From assembly GCF_000238595.1 (NCBI RefSeq), contig NZ_AGTS01000063.1, forward strand, positions 1 through 64,000: a DNA stretch of 64,000 bases, in the 5' to 3' direction. The notes beneath the pieces are model-generated. The model was not told where the DNA came from and searched no databases. It saw only the letters and a program-made list of their open reading frames with translations. Within the stretch, counting starts at the first letter, position 1. Each line of letters starts with the position of its first letter. Below, piece after piece: positions 7,911-15,551 of the stretch. The stretch is from Acidovorax sp. NO-1 (GTDB lineage Bacteria > Pseudomonadota > Gammaproteobacteria > Burkholderiales > Burkholderiaceae_C). A program made the position numbers and the translations under genes.

Positions 7911-8759
7911 TTAGAAATCGAACTCTCGGTTGGGCCCCTGAGCAACATCCCCCCATATCCTGTTCGGGAGCTCATGTCGACTGAAAAAAACCAGGTGGTA
8001 GAGCGGGCGATTTCCTTCGTCCCGAATCAGTGGCATGCGATGACTGATCGAGAATCCGAGGTTCCGTACCAGCCCGCACCAGTAGTCAAAGAATGCCTCG
8101 TCAGCATCGCCGCGCACGAACGCAAGAGGATCAATATGATCGCGCCAGCCGGGTGCCGCAGCGTCGAATCGCGCCCTCTCCGGGTTGTACTCCATCAGCA
8201 CATTGCGTCTCAAATCCATCGTGCTGAAGTGCACGGCGAAATCAACGAAACTCAGCCGTGCCAGCTTTTCGATCACACTGAAAGAGAGGTACTGCAAGTT
8301 GTATGGATCCAGGTAGGCGAGACACAGCGCGCTTCTGGGAATCCTTCCAAGTACTTGGTCAACCGTTGATTCAGCAGCACCAGGCAACGCTGTTGCTTGT
8401 GCACCCATTGCGCAAAGTCGTTCCGCACAGGCGGATGCCCGTTCGGCGTCCAGGTCACCGACAAAACACGAAGTGAACGCCACGTTGTCCCGAAGTGAAT
8501 GCGCCCAGGCCACTTGAGCTCCGCCAGGACGCGTTGCTGCTTCGCCCTTGACCTGGATACGGCCTGGTCCACAGAACAGGTCAACGTACACACGCTGCTT
8601 GAACTTCTCCCTGGCCCTACGCGTTCCCTCCACGTACTTGGCAAGGAATGTGTGTTTCATGTCCGGGACCCACGAACCCACGCCCTCACCGTTCCGACCA
8701 TGCTCTACGGGCAAGTACGGAAGAGGGTCAGCATCGTTGATGAGACGAAAACTCATCAC
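7911..8759 (-). CDS. tcmP: Three-Cys-motif partner (TcmP) family protein, short form
   Basis: A 282-aa TcmP-family protein. V-Y-V-D-L-F-C-G-P-G-R (57-67) resembles motif I of a Rossmann-type methyltransferase, and L-D-P-Y-N (150-154) the catalytic D-P-P-Y region. A W-V-P-x-M-K-H-x-F-L-x-K-Y start is typical of the family. Members usually lie next to a DUF5131 three-Cys-motif protein, as here. Its ATG overlaps the stop of the upstream long TcmP gene by 4 bases, so the two are translationally coupled. Known biology is minimal; nucleic-acid or nucleotide modification is a guess from the fold. The possible partners in this operon are the DUF5131 protein and the TIR protein. Confidence 0.75.
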   Translation of the reverse strand: MMSFRLINDADPLPYLPVEHGRNGEGVGSWVPDMKHTFLAKYVEGTRRAREKFKQRVYVDLFCGPGRIQVKGEAATRPGGAQVAWAHSLRDNVAFTSCFVGDLDAERASACAERLCAMGAQATALPGAAESTVDQVLGRIPRSALCLAYLDPYNLQYLSFSVIEKLARLSFVDFAVHFSTMDLRRNVLMEYNPERARFDAAAPGWRDHIDPLAFVRGDADEAFFDYWCGLVRNLGFSISHRMPLIRDEGNRPLYHLVFFSRHELPNRIWGDVAQGPNREFDF

Positions 8760-10042
8760 GCGTCTCCCCGCGGCAAGCTGAAAAGGGCTCCTTGGGGGCT
8801 GCGCTCTACCCAGTCCGTATCACGCATGTATTTCGCGTGCCTCCGGGTGACGCCCTCATCAGATCGAACCACGATGTCCTGAGCTCCCAATAGAAGTTCC
8901 AAAGCCTGCTTGTACATGATGGAAGTGCCAGGGGACGTATTGCAGGTGGAGGCATACAACTCGCCGATCTGCAAGGGTTGGCGCCGTTCAAAAATGTGCG
9001 TTGCCAGTTGCTGCGGCAACGCCTCGGCCGATTGGCTCAACGCCACATCGTCGAACTGGAATCCCCCGGTGAACTCCTGCCGAAACCCCATCATGTGTGA
9101 TGCCAACATGTCGAGACCTGCTCCACCGTAGTGGATGGAATGATTCTGATGCTGCCAGTGGACCTGCTTCATCACGTCCTGGGCACGGTGGTGTTGTGAG
9201 AGATGAACCAACCAGTACTCACCTTGGCCGCTGCCTTCACCACGAATGAAAAAGGGCGTGAAGTACTCGGCACCACACCCCTTCACCAACGCTTGATACA
9301 ACGCTGCCTGTATAAAGCGACGCCAATCAGCCGAGTCCTCTTCCTTGATCTGCTCGACAGTCCTGCCGCCCAAGGCAGCGCGAATATCTACCGCCAACTT
9401 CTCGGAGACCTGGTCCGTGAATTGGTCGTTGGTGTAGGTGGCAAATGCCGCGACATGAAACGTCAGCACCACCTCGCTGCCAGGTGAGTTCGCGAATATC
9501 TGCCGAATCAACGGTGCTGGTACTTCGCTGTATCCATACTGGTCCAGGAAATAGATGGCTGTGCGTGCTTTCGGCGTGTGGGCTTGGATCAGCTTGAAGA
9601 CCACCGGCGTTGCAGAAACAAAGTCCTCATGAATGACGTGTATGGCATTGCCGATCAGGTGACCGAAGCCCCGGTTTTGCAGGACCATCGTCAGATGCGA
9701 CAAAGCTCGCTGGTCCTTGTCAATGAACACATATTGAACATCCAGGTCGATGGGCTTTGTCCTATTGGCATTGATGAGCACTCGGGCCTCTTCGACTGCG
9801 TTCAGCATGCGCAGCGGGGAGCCAAGAACTTCCTTGGCTTGTCCTTTGAGCGTGTAGAGACCGCCCCCGCAAAATCCGTCAACGAGCGTGATTCGAAGTC
9901 GCTCCCGCCCTCGCGCATTGAGGGTTCGTTGCTCGAAATACCGTACGAGGTAGCCGACCAAAACTTCATGCTTAGTGACACTATGCGGATCGATCTCTGC
10001 CGGTCCGTCCTCCCAGTCGTAGTGACTCTTTGCCAAGCTCAA
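8756..10042 (-). CDS. tcmP: Three-Cys-motif partner (TcmP) family protein, long form
   Basis: A 428-aa second TcmP-family protein. Its core aligns in layout with the short paralogue: H-E-V-L-V-G-Y-L-V-R-Y-F near 25-36, L-V-D-G-F-C-G-G-G (53-61) as motif I, and Y-F-L-D-Q-Y-G-Y-S (164-172) where the short form has D-P-Y-N. A C-terminal extension of about 100 residues (from about 330) looks like a winged-helix unit. It starts 31 bases after the DUF5131 stop and overlaps the next gene by 4 bases. Two divergent TcmP copies in one operon suggest a heteromeric complex. The start ATG is 10042. Function unknown. Confidence 0.75.
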   Translation of the reverse strand: MSLAKSHYDWEDGPAEIDPHSVTKHEVLVGYLVRYFEQRTLNARGRERLRITLVDGFCGGGLYTLKGQAKEVLGSPLRMLNAVEEARVLINANRTKPIDLDVQYVFIDKDQRALSHLTMVLQNRGFGHLIGNAIHVIHEDFVSATPVVFKLIQAHTPKARTAIYFLDQYGYSEVPAPLIRQIFANSPGSEVVLTFHVAAFATYTNDQFTDQVSEKLAVDIRAALGGRTVEQIKEEDSADWRRFIQAALYQALVKGCGAEYFTPFFIRGEGSGQGEYWLVHLSQHHRAQDVMKQVHWQHQNHSIHYGGAGLDMLASHMMGFRQEFTGGFQFDDVALSQSAEALPQQLATHIFERRQPLQIGELYASTCNTSPGTSIMYKQALELLLGAQDIVVRSDEGVTRRHAKYMRDTDWVERSPQGALFSLPRGDA

Positions 10043-10072
10043 GCCTTTCTGCAGAACTGATGTCGTTCGCCG

Positions 10073-10936
10073 CTACACCCCATCCCCGGTGCTTGGGAAT
10101 TGATCCCAATGACGCCCCGCCAAGGAACGACCGGCTTTTCCTTTCCCAACAGCAGCGAGCTTGACCTCGGAGCCGCCGTTCCGGACTATGAAGATCGGCG
10201 TGCGACCAGTGACAGCTGGTGCCGCCTGCTCCAGGGGCGCCCAGTGCCCCCACTGTTTGAAGTGAAAAGCCACCCCGGTTCTATTGCACTGCTGGCGTAG
10301 ATCGTCAGGCCATTTTGGGTCCATGGGTCGTGATCCAGGCCCGGACTCGCCGCCAGCAATGACCCAGTCCACACGAGTGCCCAGTTCCCCAACTTGAAGC
10401 CATCGGGATAAATCCAGTGGTCCCAAAAGTGGCTCACACGACAGGAACCGGACTGCTGGTGTCTTGAACTGGAGCAAATGCTTCAATCGCTTGTCAGCTG
10501 CACTCTGGTTCTCGACCGTTGCGCCCAGCCAAACGTTGGAAGGAAATTCATAGCCCTTGGGCAACTGCTTGCGCACCAGGTGAATGCGTTTGGTCAGCAG
10601 TAGCCAGTCCAGATGTGGCGTGGCTGCAATGAGATCCAGCAAGCGAAGCCGATGCGGGATCAAGTCTTCTCTGTTTTCAAAGACATCAGCCATGGAGGCG
10701 CAAAACACCCGTCGACGGGTTTTGCTTTCCGATGCTTCACGGTTCCACTTCAAGGGCTCTTTCCAGTGTGCGTCTCCAAAAAAACGACGTTCGGATTTCG
10801 GCCCCCAGACGTCTTCCCCGAGGCGCTTTGCCCAAGTCTCGGCATAGCAATGGTCGCAGGCGTCGGACACGCGAACACAACCCCACCACGGGTTGAAGGT
10901 GTGATGGGTCCATTCAATGCGGGTGTCTTTTCCCAT
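10073..10936 (-). CDS. DUF5131 (phage Gp37/Gp68) three-Cys-motif protein
   Basis: A 287-aa DUF5131 protein. Near the N-terminus, N-P-W-W-G-C-x6-C-x2-C-Y-A-E has Cys20, Cys27 and Cys30, a cluster reminiscent of the iron-sulfur site of radical-SAM enzymes. A D-W-L-L-L-T-K-R segment (about 109-116) and a G-G-E-S-G-P-G-S-R segment (about 195-203) are family hallmarks. Such proteins occur in phages and mobile elements and pair with TcmP proteins, as they do in this operon where it is the first gene. Radical-SAM-like chemistry is inferred from the Cys pattern. A structured inverted repeat lies 64-114 bases upstream of the start. Confidence 0.8.
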   Translation of the reverse strand: MGKDTRIEWTHHTFNPWWGCVRVSDACDHCYAETWAKRLGEDVWGPKSERRFFGDAHWKEPLKWNREASESKTRRRVFCASMADVFENREDLIPHRLRLLDLIAATPHLDWLLLTKRIHLVRKQLPKGYEFPSNVWLGATVENQSAADKRLKHLLQFKTPAVRFLSCEPLLGPLDLSRWLQVGELGTRVDWVIAGGESGPGSRPMDPKWPDDLRQQCNRTGVAFHFKQWGHWAPLEQAAPAVTGRTPIFIVRNGGSEVKLAAVGKGKAGRSLAGRHWDQFPSTGDGV

Positions 10937-10999
10937 CAGTTGAGTTCTCAGATGATGGTCGATGATATGTGGATTCGTACAGTGTATCCGCTATAGGCA

Positions 11000-11050
11000 A
11001 ATGTCCAAAGGACGACTGCATGGCCCCGCACAGTCGTCACTCGGGACATT
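11000..11050. repeat. Two-level inverted repeat between fic and the DUF5131 operon
   Basis: The outer arms AATGTCC (11000-11006) and GGACATT (11044-11050) are exact complements, as are the inner arms ACGACTG (11012-11018) and CAGTCGT (11031-11037). The fold would be two stacked stems separated by a 5/6-base internal loop, with a 12-base top loop. There is no T-run, so it is not a standard terminator. It lies in the 205-base gap between the fic stop and the DUF5131 start, in the probable leader or promoter of the four-gene cassette. Confidence 0.6.
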
Positions 11051-11141
11051 GTGCGTCGGCAAACTGAGCAGCCGCTTCGTGGCAATCAGCAAAAGCCCAC
11101 CTGGCAACACCAACTGTCTGCCACAGCTGCAGTCCAGTCTT

Positions 11142-12302
11142 TCAGACGGGCGGCGCGACCAGCGCAGCGGGGATGAACCCCTCATCCGTCAGCGCGCGCA
11201 CCACGCCACGCAACAGCATGTTGTGGCTGAACCCGATGCTGTATTGCCGCGCGCCCGGGTTGATGGGCTGCAGCATGCCGCCGTCCACCAGCTTGCGTAT
11301 CTGGTAGGTGCGCTGGTTGGCGTTGAGGTCGGGCATGGCAGCTTCCAGGTCACCCGCCTTCACCGTGCCAGCTTTGATGGTGGTGGTCAGCACCGCCTGT
11401 TCCAGCGGGGTGATCAGCTGCCGTTCGCGGGCGTAGTTCACCGCAGGCAGCAGCACCTTGGCTTTTAGGTGTTCGTAATCGGCGAGGCGGTCCACCTTGG
11501 TCAGCTCGTCGCGCACACCGCTGAGCACGTATACACACCAGCGCTCCAGCGCTTCGTCGGTGCCTGCATCGGCGTCGCCCAGCCGGGCGTAGTAGGCGTT
11601 GCGATCGGCGCAGAACACGGCCGCCGGGTTGAGCAGCCGGACCACCGCATTCACGCGGAAGCCGTACTTGATGAGCATGGCGTAGGTGAGCAGGCGCACC
11701 ACCCGGCCATTGCCGTTGCCAAACGGGTGCACCCAGGCGAACCGGTGGTGCGCCAGCGCGACCTTCATCAGGTCGTACTTGGGCGGGTCCGCCCGGTTGA
11801 TGAACGTGACCAGTTCGGTCATGTAGTCCGGCACCTGGGGTGCCTCGGGCGGCTGGTGGTCGGCCTGGGCGATCTTCACCGCTCCCTGGCGGTAGGCGCC
11901 GGGGTTGGTGTCGCCCTCGCGCTTGAGGCCATCCACCGTGGTGGCGTGCAGGCCGCGCAGCAGGTGCTCCGTCACTGGCTCACCGGGCTCCACGCTGTCT
12001 TCCACCTGCTGCATGGCACGCTCGATGTTGGCGATTTCCTGCAGCTGTTCGGACCGGTTCGGGCCGTCGATCACCCTGGCTTCCACGTAGTCGGCCAGCG
12101 TGGTGTGGTTGCCCTCGATGCGTGCCGAGGCCAGGCTCTCCAGCACGTGGAAGACCTGCTTGAGCTGCATGAACACCGGCATGGGCGTGGTGCCCTGAAT
12201 CTGCAGGCGCCGCAGGTGCTCCAGGTCTGTCAATACATCCAGCAGCGGCGAGTCAAAGCTGGGGTTCAGCAGCCGCAGCGGGTGGTGAACAAACTGAACC
12301 AT
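11142..12302 (-). CDS. fic: Fic-family protein (probable AMPylase)
   Basis: A 386-aa Fic-domain protein from the ATG at 12302; a TTG at 12353 would add 17 residues. It has the full active-site motif H-P-F-G-N-G-N-G-R (His near residue 192), where His activates a target hydroxyl for transfer of AMP from ATP. An N-terminal S-A-R-I-E-G-N (about 60-66) matches the inhibitory helix [S/T]-x3-E-[G/N], so it is a class II, self-restrained Fic protein. The C-terminal 110 residues look like a winged helix. It is downstream of DUF1173 on the same strand but has its own AT-rich upstream region. No separate antitoxin gene is visible. Confidence 0.85.
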   Translation of the reverse strand: MVQFVHHPLRLLNPSFDSPLLDVLTDLEHLRRLQIQGTTPMPVFMQLKQVFHVLESLASARIEGNHTTLADYVEARVIDGPNRSEQLQEIANIERAMQQVEDSVEPGEPVTEHLLRGLHATTVDGLKREGDTNPGAYRQGAVKIAQADHQPPEAPQVPDYMTELVTFINRADPPKYDLMKVALAHHRFAWVHPFGNGNGRVVRLLTYAMLIKYGFRVNAVVRLLNPAAVFCADRNAYYARLGDADAGTDEALERWCVYVLSGVRDELTKVDRLADYEHLKAKVLLPAVNYARERQLITPLEQAVLTTTIKAGTVKAGDLEAAMPDLNANQRTYQIRKLVDGGMLQPINPGARQYSIGFSHNMLLRGVVRALTDEGFIPAALVAPPV

Positions 12303-12420
12303 GGTGGCTGGTATCTGAAATGGGGTGGATGGATATCTGGACTCTAAGTCCAAAAATCCTTTTCGGATATAAGTTTATATATTTTGTTTGATTCGGATAT
12401 CTGGAAAATTCCTGATATCG
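12303..12420 (-). promoter_or_regulatory. AT-rich control region upstream of fic with repeated GATATC motifs
   Basis: This stretch is much more AT-rich than its surroundings. It holds the 9-mer GGATATCTG twice (12331-12339 and about 12397-12405), a related TTCGGATA twice, and a further GATATC near 12414. It overlaps the last codons of the DUF1173 gene and precedes fic, so it plausibly contains the fic promoter and an operator, perhaps for the winged-helix tail of Fic. No -35/-10 pair is assigned. Confidence 0.45.
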
Positions 12421-13685
12421 GAACTGGAAGGGGCTGGTTGAGGAAGCTGGATCGGGTCGGTCTGCTGGCGCAGCGGCAGCGCGGGCATGTCGCCGTGGGT
12501 TGGGTTCCACCGCCATTCAGGGTTGTCGCTGTCGGGCTCTGTGATTGCCATCGCCGGGGATGCTTCCGGGTTGTGCTCGCGGTCGATGAAGAGTGGGTAG
12601 GGCGCAGGGCTGCAGTCCAGCAGGCTGGCACAGACCAGTGCCTGGGTGGTGGGCACGTTGTACCGGAGACTTTTGATGAAGTTGCGACCCTGCCGCAGCA
12701 GCGCCGCGACCAGTTGCCTGTCCCAGCCGTCGTCCACCGGTAGCCACTGCGCGGTGGTGAGCATGAGGGAGAGTTCCACGATGCCCGGTGTGCCAGCTTC
12801 GTCCACGCGGAAGGTGGCGATCATGACCAAGTGCAGGTCGGGCTCGGTGCCCCAGAGAGTGAGCTCGTGTTCAAAGCTTCTGCCCAGGCGCCGGTACAGC
12901 GCGTCGTCCAGCGCGAAGGCTTGGTCGGGCAGGTGTTTGAAGACCACCTTGTGCCCGTAGCGGGTGGGTGAGATGTCCTTGACTTCGGCCACCATGAGCA
13001 GCAGGGGCTGGGGTTGCCCGTGTCGCGGTGCTCCATGCGCCCACAACCGTTGTCGGCGGGACTGGATGGCGTCGAGCTGTTCCACCGAAAACACCTCGGG
13101 GATGTAGAGGCTGCCCAGCAGGGCGTGGCCGTGGACGAACTTGTTTTCGGCGGCCTGCAGCAGGTGTTTGCGCACGGTGCTCCAGGTGCGACGGCCGGCA
13201 AACCCGGGTTTCCAGTGGGTCAGTTCGGCCTGGTCCCACAGGTAGTGCAGCAGGGCGCGCAGGCCTAGCCGGTGGCCGTGGGCGACCACGCTGCTGCTGG
13301 AACTGGCTGATGGGGGCTGCGCGGCCCGGCCGGGCAGTTTGGACATCGGAAAGTCGAGCTTGAGCGTCGTCATGCCGGTGGCCGGGTTCTCGACGATGGC
13401 CGTGCCAACCAGCGGGCCGAGGCCGCTGAACTCGGCTGGTGGTTCGTAGGACGGACAGGTGGTGGCGTGTTGGCTGCCGGTGTTGGGCATGCGCTTGACT
13501 GTGAAACCGTTCAGGACGCGGGCCACGTACATCTCGATGCCCGGCTGGCCAGGCTGGCAGAGGCAGCGGGGGCGCAGGTGTTTCTCGTGCGCCGTGGCGA
13601 TGGCATTCGCGAAGCCGGGGGCGTCTCTCGCCCAGCGTTGATCGCCGATGGCGTAGGCCGCTTCCACGGCCGCAGTTGTGTTCAT
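12375..13685 (-). CDS. DUF1173 family protein
   Basis: A 436-aa protein of the DUF1173 family, seen on conjugative plasmids and integrative elements. An N-terminal Cys-rich patch (C-L-C-Q-P-G near residues 42-47, then H-A-T-T-C-P near 74-79) may bind zinc. A helical R-L-G-L-R-A-L-L-H-Y-L-W-D-Q-A segment (about 138-152) is typical. No signal peptide or membrane helix is present. The function is unknown. It starts 10 bases after the LPD7 stop codon and is therefore part of the transfer operon. The C-terminal 50 residues are Pro/Ser-rich and lie in the AT-rich region before fic. Confidence 0.75.
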   Translation of the reverse strand: MNTTAAVEAAYAIGDQRWARDAPGFANAIATAHEKHLRPRCLCQPGQPGIEMYVARVLNGFTVKRMPNTGSQHATTCPSYEPPAEFSGLGPLVGTAIVENPATGMTTLKLDFPMSKLPGRAAQPPSASSSSSVVAHGHRLGLRALLHYLWDQAELTHWKPGFAGRRTWSTVRKHLLQAAENKFVHGHALLGSLYIPEVFSVEQLDAIQSRRQRLWAHGAPRHGQPQPLLLMVAEVKDISPTRYGHKVVFKHLPDQAFALDDALYRRLGRSFEHELTLWGTEPDLHLVMIATFRVDEAGTPGIVELSLMLTTAQWLPVDDGWDRQLVAALLRQGRNFIKSLRYNVPTTQALVCASLLDCSPAPYPLFIDREHNPEASPAMAITEPDSDNPEWRWNPTHGDMPALPLRQQTDPIQLPQPAPSSSDIRNFPDIRIKQNI

Positions 13686-13694
13686 CGCGACACT

Positions 13695-14864
13695 TCAGCG
13701 GGCAGGTGCAGCGCGTTCGCGACTGCGCTGCGGGTCCTGCTGGGTCGCCACCACCGGGCGCTGGGACGGGGCGTTCTTGTCGTAGATCCGCACCTTGGGG
13801 TTCTGGCCGTCTCGGATGCGCTGGGCCAGCTTCTCGGCGGCTGCGACCATGACGGCTTCGCGCCGCTTCTCGGGCACCCGGTTGGCGACGAGGATGGCTT
13901 CGATGGCGGCCAGCACGGTCTTGCGGCCACCACTGCCACGGCCTGATGGTTTGTCGGCATTGGTTGCGGCTGTTGGGGTGCTGGCGTCCCGGTGTGGTTC
14001 GATGCGGTTGATCTGGCGCAGCTCGCGTTCCACCTTGAGGCGTTCCTGGTCCGCCGGGTTGGGTTCGTAGCCCAGGGTCTTCACGCCGCGCGCTGCGGCT
14101 TCCAGCCAGACCAGGCGGCGGAAGTCTTCGCTGCCCGTGACCCGCAGGGACCGCCAGTTGCGGGCTTCGGCCACGTCGACCATGGAGCGAGCCACCGAGG
14201 GGCTGTTGGTGTCTGTCGCCAGTCGGAAGGTGGATTCGGTGAAGGCCACGCGCGCGGTGTCGCCCCGGAAGCGGTATTCGGTCAGGCCGAGGCTGACGTC
14301 GCCCAGCGTGACCGGGGTGCGCTTGATGATGTAGCGGTCCATCAAGGCAGCTTCCAGCCGGGAGACGAGCGCTTCGCGTTCGGCCTGCGCGTCCATGCGG
14401 GCGCTTGTTTGCGGGTTGGATGCGTCGGGTGTTTCCACCCCTTTGTCTTTGGCCGGTAAGGGGATGACATTCGACTCTGCCGTCTGGCGTGCTGGATCGG
14501 TCTTTGCCGGTTTCGCTTGCGTGGCGGTCGCGGGGGGCTGGGCATCTCGGGCTTCGTCCCGCCGCCATTGCCCGTCGATCTTGTGGACGAAGGACTTTTG
14601 CCCGCGCACATCCACGACGACAAACCGGTTGGCGCCGAGCTGGTCGGCTTTGGCCACCATGTCCTGGTAGCGGTCGGTGCGGTAGGTGATTTCGGCAAAC
14701 GGATCGCGCAGTTCGTACCGCTCGCCCGGCTCTGGCTCGGGTGTCTGGAAGGTCCGGATGGCGATGGCGGAGCGATCCACGGGTTCCACTGTGCCGCCCA
14801 AGGTGGCGCTGGTGTCTGCCGTGGGTTGGTCCAAACGCCGGGCCGGTGCAGGTCTTTCATCCAT
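13695..14864 (-). CDS. LPD7-domain protein (detached relaxase-associated domain)
   Basis: A 389-aa soluble protein. Residues about 40-100 hold a segment with Y-R-T-D-R-Y-Q-D-M-V-A-K-A-D-Q-L, common in polyvalent conjugation proteins. Residues about 165-285 match the LPD7 (large polyvalent protein-associated 7) domain: Y-R-F-R-G-D-T-A-R-V-A-F, then A-R-S-M-V-D-V-A-E-A-R-N-W and F-R-R-L-V-W-L-E-A. LPD7 usually forms the C-terminal part of large relaxases. Here it is a separate gene while the relaxase at 5.9 kb is short, suggesting that a relaxase has been split. The Ala/Arg-rich ends are probably flexible. It lies between the OmpA-like and DUF1173 genes on the same strand. Confidence 0.7.
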   Translation of the reverse strand: MDERPAPARRLDQPTADTSATLGGTVEPVDRSAIAIRTFQTPEPEPGERYELRDPFAEITYRTDRYQDMVAKADQLGANRFVVVDVRGQKSFVHKIDGQWRRDEARDAQPPATATQAKPAKTDPARQTAESNVIPLPAKDKGVETPDASNPQTSARMDAQAEREALVSRLEAALMDRYIIKRTPVTLGDVSLGLTEYRFRGDTARVAFTESTFRLATDTNSPSVARSMVDVAEARNWRSLRVTGSEDFRRLVWLEAAARGVKTLGYEPNPADQERLKVERELRQINRIEPHRDASTPTAATNADKPSGRGSGGRKTVLAAIEAILVANRVPEKRREAVMVAAAEKLAQRIRDGQNPKVRIYDKNAPSQRPVVATQQDPQRSRERAAPAR

Positions 14865-14903
14865 GGTGGTCTCCTTCGTTGGTCAAGGCCAGCAGACGGG
14901 GTG

Positions 14904-15551
14904 TCAGGGTTGGGGTGGGGTCGAGGACTGTAGGGATACCGGTGGCACCCGGTAAACCTCGATCTCGACCCGTCGGTTGAGATTTCTGCCGCGTGGGTTG
15001 CCGTTGTCGGCCATGTGGTCGCCGCTGGGTTGGTGGGTGGTGCGGATGCGAGCGGCGTGCACGCCGGCAGCGATCAGGTAGTCACGCATAGCGTTGGCCC
15101 GGGCCTGTGCAATACGGCTTTCGGCGGAAGAGTCGCTGGTGCCGTCGGTGCGCCCCCTCAGCACCACGAGTGGTGCGGTCTTGGCTTCTTCCACCAGAGC
15201 CAATGCCTCCTCGGCGGGTATCGACACCCGGGTGCTGTTGAAACCGAAGTGGACGATGCGAACGCTGTTGGCTTGCGCTTTCTCCTGAATCGACGCCATC
15301 AACTGCTGGCGCGCGGCCATGTGGGCCAGTGTGGCGGTGGTGGTTTCTGCGAGGCGGTTGGATTCATTGGCCTCGATGCGGGCGTTCTGAAGATCGTTCC
15401 TGCACATCTGCAGCTCGACGGCCATCAGCGCATTGGCGGGCCGCTTCTGAGATTCGTCCACGGTGGGGGGCTTGGGCGGTGAGCTGCAGGCGCCCAGCAG
15501 CGCAAGGCTTGAGAGGGTCAGCGCAGAGCGCAAGGTCAGGTGGGTGGTCAT
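14904..15551 (-). CDS. OmpA-family lipoprotein of the transfer operon
   Basis: A 215-aa protein with a lipoprotein signal: a hydrophobic stretch then L-L-G-A-C-S, lipobox Cys near residue 22. A coiled, polar linker follows. Residues about 97-205 form an OmpA-like peptidoglycan-binding domain (V-H-F-G-F-N-S-T-R-V, G-R-T-D-G-T-S, R-A-N-A-M-R-D-Y-L, N-P-R-G-R-N-L-N-R-R-V). It would anchor the outer membrane part of the secretion channel to the wall. No VirB7-sized gene is present, and this lipoprotein may take that role. Its start overlaps the virD4 stop by 4 bases. Confidence 0.8.
   Translation of the reverse strand: MTTHLTLRSALTLSSLALLGACSSPPKPPTVDESQKRPANALMAVELQMCRNDLQNARIEANESNRLAETTTATLAHMAARQQLMASIQEKAQANSVRIVHFGFNSTRVSIPAEEALALVEEAKTAPLVVLRGRTDGTSDSSAESRIAQARANAMRDYLIAAGVHAARIRTTHQPSGDHMADNGNPRGRNLNRRVEIEVYRVPPVSLQSSTPPQP

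Noticed and set aside
12871-14568. A 565-codon minus-strand frame overlapping DUF1173 and LPD7 genes
   Set aside because: Same strand but different frame; Arg/Pro-rich low-complexity translation and no motif, while the other frames show family features.
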